A DNA stretch of 64,000 nucleotides from Acholeplasmatales bacterium (lineage in GTDB: Bacteria > Bacillota_I > Bacilli_A > Acholeplasmatales > Acholeplasmataceae), in assembly GCA_031284585.1 (NCBI GenBank), contig JAITXT010000028.1, forward strand, positions 1 to 64,000, in the 5' to 3' direction. The first letter of the stretch is position 1. Every line of letters starts with the position of its first letter. Below, piece after piece: positions 18,023 through 31,537 of the stretch. The translations under genes and the position numbers were made by a program. Below the pieces are notes generated by a model, which saw nothing but the letters and a program-made list of their open reading frames with translations, was not told the origin of the DNA and did not search any database.

Positions 18023-18457
18023 TTAACCCACTTTTTTAAATGTTACTTTACCATCTTCATAGATAGTATAACTATTATTGTAACCTAAACTACCAGGATT
18101 TATAAATAAAATATCGTTTTTGGTAAATAATGCCTTGACATGGGTATGACCGAATAACACAACATTCACTTTTTTACCTGTTGCATAATCAATTAACTTT
18201 TGATATCCATACTTCACTTTTTCATTGTGTCCATGTAAGATTAAAAATTTTACTCCATTTAAATTTAAGATGATTTCATCATCTAAGTAACTATTAAAAT
18301 CGCAGTTACCTTTGACAAAAATAACTTCTTCAAAGGAAGAAGTATCTATCTGATTATCCCCACAAGAAATAATACAATCATAATTAGTTTCTAATTCAAT
18401 TACTTTTTTTAATTTTTCTTGATAGCCATGAATATCTGATACAATTACTAATTTCAT
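18023..18457 (-). CDS. YfcE/MJ0936-type metallophosphoesterase
   Basis: 144 residues. Metal ligands of the calcineurin-like fold are intact: SDIHG at residues 8-12, the CGDNQ block (about 32-36), the GNCD block (about 50-53), HGH (about 75-77) and FGHTH (about 102-106). Proteins of this size are Mn-dependent cyclic phosphodiesterases or general phosphodiesterases. It overlaps rdgB by 4 nt (ATGA); the rdgB/phosphodiesterase pair is a frequent Firmicute arrangement. Confidence 0.9.
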   Translation of the reverse strand: MKLVIVSDIHGYQEKLKKVIELETNYDCIISCGDNQIDTSSFEEVIFVKGNCDFNSYLDDEIILNLNGVKFLILHGHNEKVKYGYQKLIDYATGKKVNVVLFGHTHVKALFTKNDILFINPGSLGYNNSYTIYEDGKVTFKKVG

Positions 18458-19050
18458 AATTTTCCTATTTCATCAATTAGTTTTTTAAATGCTTTTGCCC
18501 GGTGGGAAATATTATTTTTAATCTCATCACTTAGTTCGGAAAATCTTAAATTCTGATTAAGAGGAATAAAAATAGAATCATAACCAAATCCGTTACCTAT
18601 TTTTTCGCTTAATGCAATAGTTCCTTCACAGATTTCTTCGATGGATATTATTTTATCATCAATAATAAAACATAAAGCACAAGTATAAAAAGCGTATCTA
18701 TCTCTCTCATTTTCTAATAATTCTAATACCTTTTTATTATTGCTAGAATCAAGCGCAGAGGGAGTAAAGCGTTTCGAGTGAACTCCTGGTTTAAAATTAA
18801 GTGCTCGAATTGATAATCCAGAATCATCACTTATACAAGGATATCCAGTAAGTTTATGGAAAAAAGAGGCCTTTATATATGCATTTTCTTTGAAAGTATC
18901 GCCAGTTTCTTCAATTTCACGGTCAATATTCAAATCATTTAGAGATAATATTTGAATATTAGTTTCTTGAAATAAAATTTTAAATTCTATAACTTTATTT
19001 AAGTTATGAGTACAAATAAGAATTTTATTGTTTGCTAAGGATGACATCAC
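18454..19050 (-). CDS. rdgB: dITP/XTP pyrophosphatase (RdgB/HAM1)
   Basis: 198 residues. It hydrolyses dITP, XTP and related non-canonical nucleotides to monophosphates and keeps them out of DNA. Seen are THNLNKVIEF for the substrate loop near the N-terminus, ISDDSGLSI (about 74-82), PGVHSKRF, GNGFGYDSIFIP and SHRAKAFKKL, all hallmark segments. The start lies within the end of the ktrA gene (26-nt overlap); a slightly later start is possible but the two methionines at the N-terminus make no difference to function. Confidence 0.95.
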   Translation of the reverse strand: MMSSLANNKILICTHNLNKVIEFKILFQETNIQILSLNDLNIDREIEETGDTFKENAYIKASFFHKLTGYPCISDDSGLSIRALNFKPGVHSKRFTPSALDSSNNKKVLELLENERDRYAFYTCALCFIIDDKIISIEEICEGTIALSEKIGNGFGYDSIFIPLNQNLRFSELSDEIKNNISHRAKAFKKLIDEIGKL

Positions 19051-19684
19051 TAAATTTATTAATTTTCTTATGAGTTCCTACCACCATAATTAAATCTTTA
19101 GGGCAGATAGTAGAATCAGCTTTCGGTAAAATTGTCTCATTGTCTCTTTTGATTAAGACTAATGAAACATCATATTTGTTTCTTAAATTCAATTCTATTA
19201 ATGTTATTTCTTCAAAATCTTCTCTTACATAAAATTCATAGATTCCAAAGTCTTCATCAACTTTAAAGTAATCCACAACACTTTTTGCAATTAAACCTCT
19301 TGCTATTCTTTTACCTGTTGATTTTTCAGGGCTAATAGTAAGAGTTGCTCCTAATTTTTGAACTACTTTTTCGTGATATACACTTTTTACCATGACTGTA
19401 ATTTCAGGAATTTTAAATTCAACTAATACCATAGTAGTTAAGATACTATCTTCTATATCTCCTATAGCAACTATGACATGATCTAAATGTTCAAAACCTA
19501 TTTCTTTTAATGATTGATAATCAGTCGAGTCACAAACAGCACTTTGATCGACTATTGATGAAACCTTTCTAATAGAGTTCAAATCTTTATCGATTGCAAA
19601 AACGCTACTACCTAGTTCTTTTAATTCATCTATTAATGCTTTGCCGAAAGCTCCTATTCCAATAACGCCAAATTTCTTTTTCAT
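19025..19684 (-). CDS. ktrA: KtrA-type potassium uptake regulatory subunit (RCK domain)
   Basis: 219 residues, the size of KtrA with one RCK_N plus RCK_C unit. The nucleotide-binding Rossmann motif GIGAFGKAL is at residues 9-17, followed by the acidic end of strand two (FAIDKD) and AVCDSTDYQSLKEIG. RCK rings bind ATP/ADP or c-di-AMP and gate the KtrB membrane subunit. No ktrB or trkH gene is in the window, so the partner must lie elsewhere. It leads the six-gene overlapping run. AAAGGAG precedes the start. Confidence 0.9.
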   Translation of the reverse strand: MKKKFGVIGIGAFGKALIDELKELGSSVFAIDKDLNSIRKVSSIVDQSAVCDSTDYQSLKEIGFEHLDHVIVAIGDIEDSILTTMVLVEFKIPEITVMVKSVYHEKVVQKLGATLTISPEKSTGKRIARGLIAKSVVDYFKVDEDFGIYEFYVREDFEEITLIELNLRNKYDVSLVLIKRDNETILPKADSTICPKDLIMVVGTHKKINKFSDVILSKQ

Positions 19685-19711
19685 AAAAACTCCTTTACTA
19701 ACTTACTACTA

Positions 19712-19720
19712 ATTTTACCA
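19712..19720 (-). promoter_or_regulatory. Possible extended -10 promoter of the ktrA operon
   Basis: On the minus strand this reads TGGTAAAAT, one mismatch from TGnTATAAT, about 28 nt before the ktrA start. There is no clear -35. Confidence 0.35.
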
Positions 19721-19785
19721 TTTATTTTAAATAAGTTTAAAATATAGAATTGAATTAAATAAAAGAATAATATTAAGTAATTATA

Positions 19786-19791
19786 TATAAT
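19786..19791 (+). promoter_or_regulatory. -10 element of the CPBP protease gene
   Basis: A perfect TATAAT lies 17 nt before the ATG at 19809, with GAGG between them. The leader would be short and no -35 is clear. Confidence 0.4.
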
Positions 19792-19808
19792 TAATATGAG
19801 GTACTAAA

Positions 19809-21101
19809 ATGATTGATGATGAAAAAAATGATAATATAGTAGAAAGCCCAGAAAACGAATCTTTAAGTCCTGCTTCGATTGAATCTGAAGAAAAAAACGA
19901 AAAATTTGAAGAACTATTTAAAATTTATGAAAAGAAGCAAGTTAAAACACCATATAAAAAAGAAAGGCGTATTGTTTATTGCATTGCTTTAACTGGTGAA
20001 ATAATTCTTTCTGTTTTTGCTTTAATTTTAGCATCTATTGTTAAATTAGTTCCCTATTTTTATGAGAGCGTAGATGTCGTTGAAGAATCCCTTTCTTCAG
20101 TAGCACTTGATTCTAATGGTATTACATTTATTAGTGAACTTGATTTTCTTGATATTTTTGGAGAAACTTTTTTGACGTATGATTACGAAAATTATAAAGA
20201 TGCTGATAAAGAAACTGGATTCTCATATGTATATGCTGCTGGTAAAACTTTGGATAATTATATTTTAATTATAAATATTTCCAAAAAAGATTTAATTGAT
20301 AATAATTATTTTTATAATCCAGATTCTATTATAGTTACATATTTCTTCTATGATTATAACAATGATATCAAATTTACGGATGGTCAATCTATTAATTATT
20401 ATTCTGGAATTTTAAATTTACCTTCAACTGTAAGAAATGATCCTAAATTTACAGCTGAAATTCTAGTTGAAAAGTTAGGTGATTTTTATATTCATTCTGT
20501 TGCTGTTAAAACATGGGTTCTTTCAGCTATTAATACTATTTGTTATTTAGCTATTTTGGGAATTTTAGTTGTTCTTCTAACAAGGGACATTAAAGAAGAC
20601 TTTAGTGATTTTAAAAAAGAGCATGGAATTAGTTCAAAAATAATCTTAGGAGTATTAGTTACTTATGGATTTAGTCTTTTTTCTGGAATGTTAGTTAGAG
20701 GTCTTAGAAATGCTCTTAAATTAGGTGTTGATTCATCGGTTAATCAAAATGCTATTGAAGAAATGCTATCTAATCCAGTTTCGCTACTACTTCTAATTCC
20801 AGCTGTTTGTATCGTAGGACCATTAGTAGAGGAGTTAATTTTTAGAAAAGCAATATTTGGTCTTATTAATAATTTTGTAGTTGCCTTAATAATTTCTAGT
20901 TTGTTTTTTGGAATATTACATATTACATCTGAAGAAACTATTCTTTTGATGCTTGTGGAAGGAATAAGTTATGTTACAATGGGATTTGTATTTGGTTATT
21001 TATATAAGAAAAATAATTATAATATAATCACTGTATGGCTTATTCATGCGTTATACAACACAGTATCGGTAATACTTTCATTATTACTTATATATTCTTA
21101 A
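19809..21101 (+). CDS. CPBP-family intramembrane metalloprotease
   Basis: 430 residues. A charged acidic N-terminus (1-55) precedes one membrane helix (about 60-85), an external domain of about 150 residues, and then seven or so helices. The CPBP/Abi motifs lie in the C-terminal part: GPLVEELIFRKAIFG (EExxxR), FGILHI, and IHALYNTV. Relatives include type II CAAX prenyl proteases and bacteriocin self-immunity proteins; many bacterial members have unknown substrates. The large external insert before the protease domain is unusual. It is monocistronic and ends at a strong bidirectional terminator. Confidence 0.88.
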   Translation: MIDDEKNDNIVESPENESLSPASIESEEKNEKFEELFKIYEKKQVKTPYKKERRIVYCIALTGEIILSVFALILASIVKLVPYFYESVDVVEESLSSVALDSNGITFISELDFLDIFGETFLTYDYENYKDADKETGFSYVYAAGKTLDNYILIINISKKDLIDNNYFYNPDSIIVTYFFYDYNNDIKFTDGQSINYYSGILNLPSTVRNDPKFTAEILVEKLGDFYIHSVAVKTWVLSAINTICYLAILGILVVLLTRDIKEDFSDFKKEHGISSKIILGVLVTYGFSLFSGMLVRGLRNALKLGVDSSVNQNAIEEMLSNPVSLLLLIPAVCIVGPLVEELIFRKAIFGLINNFVVALIISSLFFGILHITSEETILLMLVEGISYVTMGFVFGYLYKKNNYNIITVWLIHALYNTVSVILSLLLIYS

Positions 21102-21116
21102 ATTTGATAATTTAAT

Positions 21117-21158
21117 TAAAAGCTCCAACCTTAATATATTCAAGGCTGGAGCTTTTTG
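21117..21158. terminator. Strong bidirectional terminator
   Basis: AAAAGCTCCAaCCTT pairs with AAGGcTGGAGCTTTTT around a 9-nt AT loop, with one mismatch. A/T runs lie on both sides, so it serves both the CPBP gene (plus) and the ankyrin gene (minus) that converge here. Confidence 0.85.
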
Positions 21159-21177
21159 TTTTTATAGATTTAATAAA

Positions 21178-22146
21178 TTATATATTTGTATCTAATTCTT
21201 TTAACAAGTTAGCATAAGCTGCTAAATGGTTTTCTTTTGCGTAATCAAGAGCAGTTTTACCAGCTTTTGTATATCCTACGCTTTTCTTTAATCCAATAAA
21301 TTGTTTTAAGGCGTTATAGTCTCTATTTAGAACACAAATTGTAAGTTGATTTCCATTCTCATATTCTTGATATTTACTAGAGTCTTTATAAGTTTCAAGT
21401 AATTCTTTGATATCATATCTTCTCTTTTCAACTGTAGTTTCAAGAATTGTTTCAAATCTTTTGTTTTTTACTTCAAGTAGTGCACCAGAATCAAGTAAGC
21501 ATAAGATTACTTCTCGAGATGAATATCTACATGCGTTAAACAAAGGAGTTTCTAATTCAGAATTTAAAGTATTTGCATCTAGTCCTTTTTTCAATAAAAA
21601 TTCAATCATTTCAAGAGAAGTATTTTTACAAGCATGATGTAGGAATGTATTTCTATCGGTATCATGGGTGAAATAATTGATCCCTGATTTTTCAATTAGC
21701 ATTTCTAAGACAGGAATATTTCCAGATTGAACAGCATAATGGGCTGGTAAATAATCTTTTTCGGTTGAAACGTTAATATTTGCTCCTGATTCAAGTAAAA
21801 GTTTGATAAACTCTTCATTTCCTTTTTTAGAAGCAAGATGAATAGGGTATTCTCCAAAGTTATTAGCGATATTAACTTTAGCTCCATGTTGGATAAGTAT
21901 TTTACCTAAATTTATTTTTGCTTTTCTAGCACAATCAAATAATGGTGTTTCACCATATTTATCGGCTAAATTTATTGAAGCTCCTAGTTCGATTAAGAAT
22001 TTAACTGTTTCAAAAGATCCAGAAATTACTGCATGAAATAATAATGATTTTTTCTTTTCATCTACTTCATTTATGTCGACAAGATAGTCTTTTATTAAGT
22101 TTAAATCATTTAATTGTATTGCTTGAAAAATTGTCATTTTACTCAC
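21178..22146 (-). CDS. Ankyrin-repeat protein
   Basis: 322 residues consisting almost wholly of 33-residue ankyrin repeats. Repeated units such as GETPLFDCARK...LIQHGAKVN, GEYPIHLASKKGNEEFIKLL and NTFLHHACKNTSLEMIEFLL are seen from about residue 10 to 240, followed by one more divergent unit near the end (GKTALDYAKENHLAAYANLL). No signal peptide or membrane segment, so it is cytoplasmic. Ankyrin repeats bind proteins; the partner is unknown. It stands alone, converging on the CPBP gene. Nothing suggests secretion to a host, although ankyrin proteins are sometimes effectors. Confidence 0.88.
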   Translation of the reverse strand: MSKMTIFQAIQLNDLNLIKDYLVDINEVDEKKKSLLFHAVISGSFETVKFLIELGASINLADKYGETPLFDCARKAKINLGKILIQHGAKVNIANNFGEYPIHLASKKGNEEFIKLLLESGANINVSTEKDYLPAHYAVQSGNIPVLEMLIEKSGINYFTHDTDRNTFLHHACKNTSLEMIEFLLKKGLDANTLNSELETPLFNACRYSSREVILCLLDSGALLEVKNKRFETILETTVEKRRYDIKELLETYKDSSKYQEYENGNQLTICVLNRDYNALKQFIGLKKSVGYTKAGKTALDYAKENHLAAYANLLKELDTNI

Positions 22147-22217
22147 CTACCACTAATATTTTACCAAAAAATCATGAGAAATACACGAAATTGAGCCAAT
22201 TATTTATACACTAAAAC

Positions 22218-22226
22218 TGTGGATAA
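22218..22226 (-). promoter_or_regulatory. DnaA box (perfect TTATCCACA on minus strand)
   Basis: Reads TGTGGATAA on the plus strand, identical to the consensus DnaA box. A second perfect copy in the same orientation starts exactly 20 nt later. Confidence 0.7.
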
Positions 22227-22237
22227 GTGGTATAAAT

Positions 22238-22246
22238 TGTGGATAA
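22238..22246 (-). promoter_or_regulatory. DnaA box (second perfect copy)
   Basis: TGTGGATAA on the plus strand, 20 nt (about two helical turns) from the first box, so both faces align. An AT-rich stretch of about 200 nt lies to the right. Confidence 0.7.
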
Positions 22247-22432
22247 GTTCTGTTTTTAGAGTAATATTTGAGGGAATTCCTAAATTCTTGGAAGAAGTTA
22301 TTTATATTTATCAATAAATAACTAGATATTTAGATTGTTTTTATCTCTTTTTAATATTTTTATAGTAATAAGTTTAGATATCTAGATATTCAAATAGATA
22401 AACTTTTAGAGTAGAAAAAAAAATTAAAATTG

Positions 22433-27261
<4,829 letters not shown>

Positions 27262-27262
<1 letters not shown>

Positions 27263-27918
27263 TGGCGAAAAACACATTTAGACCTTATAGATATTCGCAT
27301 TTTAAATCGTATTCTATAAATATTTTAATATTTTATTTAACTAATACAATTACTTTTTTTGGGATTCTGGGATTATTTAATCTATTAGGATTTGAATTTT
27401 TAGAATCATCTTTTTTAAGTCTATTTGTTTTAGAATTATTTTTCTTTATAGTGGATTATTTTGTAAGAGCATTACTTTACCGTTATTTTAGAAAATTGAT
27501 CAATCACACTTTTGGACTAATATTAGTTGTTAGTGGAACAATTTGTTTTTTCTTGTCTACAATTATAACTCCTTTTTTAGAAATAAATGATTATAGACTA
27601 GCCATTGGTTTTATTGTACTAGTTATTATTGTTAGATTTCTAATTAATATAGGTACTGAGAAATTCCTTGTATTTTTCCATAAAAAAAGATTAGAGATAA
27701 TAGATAAACGCGTTAAAAAACAAACTATAAAATTAAAAAATGAAAATTTAAAGAAACTTGAAGTAAAAAAAGATGTTTTGAAAGTGGAACCAAAAGAGAT
27801 AAAAGAGAGTGAGCCTAAACCTACTCAAAGTGTTCCTTTAGAAAACATCAAAGAAGAGAAAAAAAATATACTAAAACTTGAAGAAAATAGTGATACAAAT
27901 GGGGAACCAGGAAGATAA
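27262..27918 (+). CDS. Unknown membrane protein with charged tail
   Basis: 218 residues. Four hydrophobic segments lie between residues 18 and 140, followed by a highly charged Lys/Glu tail (145-218) that looks coiled-coil or disordered and should be cytoplasmic. No recognised motif. Its ATG shares one base with the uvrA stop (TAATG), so it is translated from the ligA-uvrA message. Link to DNA repair is only by position. Confidence 0.65.
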
Positions 27919-28039
27919 ATTAATAATTCTTTTACAAAGTAAATGCTTTTTACATTAAAAAAGTAAATCATAATCTAAATAATGAATATTCTTTTAATTT
28001 AAAAAATATGCTTTAAAAAAAAATAAAATTAAATTATCA

Positions 28040-28045
28040 TATAAT
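28040..28045 (+). promoter_or_regulatory. -10 element placed for a leaderless transcript
   Basis: A perfect TATAAT ends 6 nt before the ATG at 28052. A transcript from this -10 would begin at or next to the start codon, and no Shine-Dalgarno sequence is seen. Confidence 0.4.
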
Positions 28046-28051
28046 ATATAC

Positions 28052-29353
28052 ATGGAAAAAATAATATTGAAAAATGAGTTAATCTACCCTAAAAGGATAA
28101 AAAAATATGATATGGCGCAAGACCCTAAAAAACCTAAAAGAATAATTACTAAATTTCTTATTCCTTTAATTGTTAAATTTGGTCTTTCTTCTCAACCTAA
28201 TACACAAACAATTGATCCCGCATTTTATGAGGTAAAAAAAGGGCAATTTTTGATGTTAATAAATCATATGCAATTTCTTGATTTTTTTGTACAATTTAAA
28301 AATTTAAACAAAGTTCCAATTAATAATATTGTAAATTTAGATGCATATCAAATTCTTCCTTACTGGCTAATGGAACTTGGCGGTTGTATTCCTAAAAGAA
28401 AATTCTCCAGGGAATCTACTTCCATTAGATCTATGAAACATGTTGTTGACAGAGGAGGAAATGTTGGCGTTTTCCCTGAAGCAAGGTATACTATGGTGGG
28501 AAGAACTTCGATTCTTCCTGATTCACTAGGAAAATTTATCAAACTTTTAAATATACCAGTTATAGTTCAACTTAACCATGGGCATCATTTAGTTAATCCT
28601 ACTTGGGGCAATCAAAAGAAAAGAAAATTACCTGTTCATTGTGAAGTTAAAGTTGTTTTAACAAAAGATGAAATTGAAGCATTAACAGTGAATGAAATTA
28701 ATGAAAGAGTTAGAAGTTCTTTTGTCTACGATGAATATGAGTGGCAACTAGAAAATAAAATCTTAATAAAAGAAAAGTATAGAGCAGTTGGATTAGAAAA
28801 AATATTATATAAATGTCCTCATTGCCTTGATGAACATTCAATTAGCAGTAAAGATACACTACTTACTTGTAGTAAGTGCGGAGCAATTTATGAATTAAAT
28901 GAAAATGGAACTTTAAGTTCTCTTAATGGTGAAACAAAGTTTAGCAAAGTTCTTGATTGGTGTGATTGGGAAAGAGAAACTGTTCGTGAAGAAATTCGTT
29001 TAGGAACATATCGTTTTGAAGAAACTATGGAAACTTGGGCGTTCCCTCATCCAAAGAATTTGATTAAAGTACCTAATGCGAAAGTAGTTCATGATCTAAA
29101 TGGATTTAGAGTTGAAGGTAATTATAATGGCTATGATTATGTATGGACTAAAACACCTCTTGAGAATTATTCTGTTCAAATTGAATATTCTTGGCCAAAT
29201 AAGAAATATAAAGATGGATCAAGAGCTAATATATTTGCAATTCATACAAGTAATGATGGTCTTTATTTCTTACCTAAAGATTCTAAAGTTCTTTATAAAA
29301 TTAGTTTAGCGGTGGAAGAATTATATAGAATTAATTCAGTAAAGGGAAAATAA
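28052..29353 (+). CDS. PlsC-like acyltransferase with C-terminal zinc ribbon
   Basis: 433 residues. The first 230 residues have the 1-acylglycerol-phosphate acyltransferase motifs: NHMQFLDFF (NHxxxxD, about 71-79) for catalysis and GVFPEARYTMVGR (about 149-161) for glycerol-phosphate binding. A zinc ribbon follows at about 253-280, with CPHC and CSKC pairs. The last 150 residues are aromatic-rich (WDWERETVREEIRLGTY) and unrecognised. PlsC makes phosphatidate, but the zinc ribbon and tail make this a divergent member that may acylate another substrate. No membrane helix is clear. A strong terminator follows. The start may be leaderless. Confidence 0.8.
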   Translation: MEKIILKNELIYPKRIKKYDMAQDPKKPKRIITKFLIPLIVKFGLSSQPNTQTIDPAFYEVKKGQFLMLINHMQFLDFFVQFKNLNKVPINNIVNLDAYQILPYWLMELGGCIPKRKFSRESTSIRSMKHVVDRGGNVGVFPEARYTMVGRTSILPDSLGKFIKLLNIPVIVQLNHGHHLVNPTWGNQKKRKLPVHCEVKVVLTKDEIEALTVNEINERVRSSFVYDEYEWQLENKILIKEKYRAVGLEKILYKCPHCLDEHSISSKDTLLTCSKCGAIYELNENGTLSSLNGETKFSKVLDWCDWERETVREEIRLGTYRFEETMETWAFPHPKNLIKVPNAKVVHDLNGFRVEGNYNGYDYVWTKTPLENYSVQIEYSWPNKKYKDGSRANIFAIHTSNDGLYFLPKDSKVLYKISLAVEELYRINSVKGK

Positions 29354-29384
29354 TTTCTTATTAAAAGAATTTAATAGTTATTAT

Positions 29385-29421
29385 AAAAAGAGATTTTATT
29401 TTCATTTAAAATCTCTTTTTT
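29385..29421 (+). terminator. Rho-independent terminator after the PlsC-like gene
   Basis: AAAAAGAGATTTTA (29385-29398) pairs with TAAAATCTCTTTTT in a perfect stem of about 14 bp with a small AT loop, ending in a T run. Confidence 0.8.
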
Positions 29422-29530
29422 ACTTATAAAGATAATTTTAAAAAATAAGAATAAAAAAATCTTTTTTGTTTTACCTAATTTTTTATTTATTTTTTTCTTT
29501 GTGATAAAATTTATATGTAAGAAGGTTATT

Positions 29531-31129
29531 ATGAGAAAATTTATTTTTGTTACTGGTGGTGTAGTATCTGGACTTGGAAAGGGAATAACAGCAGCTTCGT
29601 TAGGAAGATTACTTAAGTCTCATGGACTTAGTATTTTTGTCTTGAAATGTGATCCTTATTTAAATGTTGATACATCTAATATGTCACCTTTGCAACATGG
29701 GGAAGTATATGTTACTAACGATGGAGGAGAAACAGATCTAGATCTAGGACATTATGAAAGATTTATCGATGTTGACTTATCTTCAAATTCTAGCCTTACT
29801 ACTGGAAAAGTATATGAAGAAATAATTAGAAAAGAAAGAAAAGGCGAATATAACGGTGAAACTATTCAAATAGTTCCTCACGTAACAAATGAGATTAAGA
29901 GAAGAATTTTTTTAGCTCAAGAGGAATCTCAAGCAGATATTGTTATAACAGAAATTGGTGGAACCGTTGGAGACATTGAATCTCTTCCTTATTTAGAAGC
30001 AATTAGACAAATAAGACGTGAAATTGGAAAAGAAAATACTCTTTTTATTCATGTAACATTAATACCTTTTATTGAATCTTCTAATGAATTAAAAACCAAA
30101 CCAACCCAGCACTCAGTAAAAGAATTAAGATCAATTGGAATTCAACCTGATATTATAGTATGCCGTTCTAATTTTGAAATAGATGATAGTATTAAAAATA
30201 AGGTGAGTTTATTTTGTGATGTAGAAAAGGAATCAGTTTTTTTAGCTAAGGATTTAAAACATGTCTATGAAATGCCATTATTTTTACATGAACAAGGAAT
30301 GGATAATAAAGTTTGTGAATTAATGAACATAAAAAATACAAAGGCAAATTTAGATGATTGGATTCAATTAGTAGAAATAATAAAAACTAGGAAAAATAGA
30401 CTAAATATTGGTTTAGTTGGTAAATATGTTTCTATGCATGATGCATATTTATCGGTCGTAGAAGCATTAAAACACGGTGGATACATAGTTGATTCTAAAA
30501 TAAAGATTAAATGGATTGATTCTGAACAAGTAACGGAATCTAATGTTTCTGAAATGCTTTTTGATTTAGATGGTGTTATTGTACCAGGTGGATTTGGTAA
30601 AAGAGCTGTAGATGGAATGATTACTACCTTAAAATATTGTAGAATTAATAATATTGTTACTTTTGGAATATGTCTTGGTATGCAAGCAATGGCGATTGAG
30701 TTTGCGAGAAATGTTTTAAATATTAAGGATGCTACTTCAGAAGAATACGATAAAAATGCTAAAAACAAAGTGATCAATTATATTGATTCTGGAAAAATGA
30801 GGATAGGAGCACATAATATTAATATTGTACCAAATTCAAAAAGTTCATTTATTTTTGGCACTTCTGTGATTAGTGAAAGATATAGACATCGTTTTGGATT
30901 TAATTTAGAATATACAAAACTATTTGAAGATAATTTATTTATAGTTGGTGGTAGAGGTAAATCTAATTCCGTAGAAATATTAGAACTAAAAAATAATGAT
31001 TTTTATATTGGTATTCAGTCTCATCCAGAATTTAAATCAAGACCTACTAATCCACATCCTTTATTTCAAGAATTTATAAATAAATGTCATCTTCGTTCTC
31101 TAAGTCATGGAGGCAATTTTGATGAGTAA
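29531..31129 (+). CDS. pyrG: CTP synthase
   Basis: 532 residues from the ATG at 29531. An in-frame GTG at 29501 was rejected because the family begins MxKFIFVTGGVVS and AAGAAGG lies just before 29531. It makes CTP from UTP with glutamine as amine donor. The N-terminal synthetase domain has GGVVSGLGKG, DPYLNVD and EIGGTVGDIESLPY. The C-terminal glutamine amidotransferase domain has the nucleophile cysteine in GICLGMQ and the histidine/glutamate in QSHPEF. It overlaps the next small gene by 8 nt. Confidence 0.98.
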   Translation: MRKFIFVTGGVVSGLGKGITAASLGRLLKSHGLSIFVLKCDPYLNVDTSNMSPLQHGEVYVTNDGGETDLDLGHYERFIDVDLSSNSSLTTGKVYEEIIRKERKGEYNGETIQIVPHVTNEIKRRIFLAQEESQADIVITEIGGTVGDIESLPYLEAIRQIRREIGKENTLFIHVTLIPFIESSNELKTKPTQHSVKELRSIGIQPDIIVCRSNFEIDDSIKNKVSLFCDVEKESVFLAKDLKHVYEMPLFLHEQGMDNKVCELMNIKNTKANLDDWIQLVEIIKTRKNRLNIGLVGKYVSMHDAYLSVVEALKHGGYIVDSKIKIKWIDSEQVTESNVSEMLFDLDGVIVPGGFGKRAVDGMITTLKYCRINNIVTFGICLGMQAMAIEFARNVLNIKDATSEEYDKNAKNKVINYIDSGKMRIGAHNINIVPNSKSSFIFGTSVISERYRHRFGFNLEYTKLFEDNLFIVGGRGKSNSVEILELKNNDFYIGIQSHPEFKSRPTNPHPLFQEFINKCHLRSLSHGGNFDE

Positions 31130-31502
31130 ATGCGAATATTGTGGAACATCTTTAGGTAGGGAAGTGATAGATAAATGCCCTTATTGTGGCGCTAAAATCT
31201 CTAATGAAAATACTTCTTTGAAGAGAACAATTGCAAATTTGACAGATAGTATTCAAATTTCTAGAAGAACATTAGATAATGATCCTAAAGATCAAGCGGA
31301 AAAAGGAGAAATAAAATATAAAGATATCATCAAATTTATTATTTACTGGATTTTATCTTGTGGAATACTTCCTTTTTTGCATGGATTAAGATTAATAAAG
31401 AAAAGAGAATATCTTAACGGATGGTTTAGGATTATTTATGGAATGCTATTGTTCATTAATATTTTAAGTTATGCTCAAAGTGGAAGGCTCTTTTATTTTT
31501 AG
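31122..31502 (+). CDS. Zinc-ribbon membrane protein
   Basis: 126 residues from the ATG at 31122, chosen because GGAGG lies 8 nt upstream; a start at 31107 would lack this. Two CxxC pairs (CEYCG at residues 4-8, CPYCG at about 20-24) form a rubredoxin-like zinc ribbon at the N-terminus, followed by about 50 polar residues and one or two membrane segments (about 70-120). It overlaps pyrG. Similar to its downstream neighbour in design, but the sequences outside the ribbon are not alike. Function unknown. Confidence 0.75.
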   Translation: MSKCEYCGTSLGREVIDKCPYCGAKISNENTSLKRTIANLTDSIQISRRTLDNDPKDQAEKGEIKYKDIIKFIIYWILSCGILPFLHGLRLIKKREYLNGWFRIIYGMLLFINILSYAQSGRLFYF

Positions 31503-31537
31503 AGTGAATTGATTAATTTTTTTAAAAGGAGATTATT

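Noticed and set aside
29501-29530. GTG start for pyrG
   Set aside because: The family begins at MRKFIFVTGG and the ribosome site AAGAAGG matches the ATG at 29531.
30364-30777. 137-codon minus-strand frame inside pyrG
   Set aside because: It is an antisense shadow of a well-identified enzyme, without a ribosome site or family resemblance.
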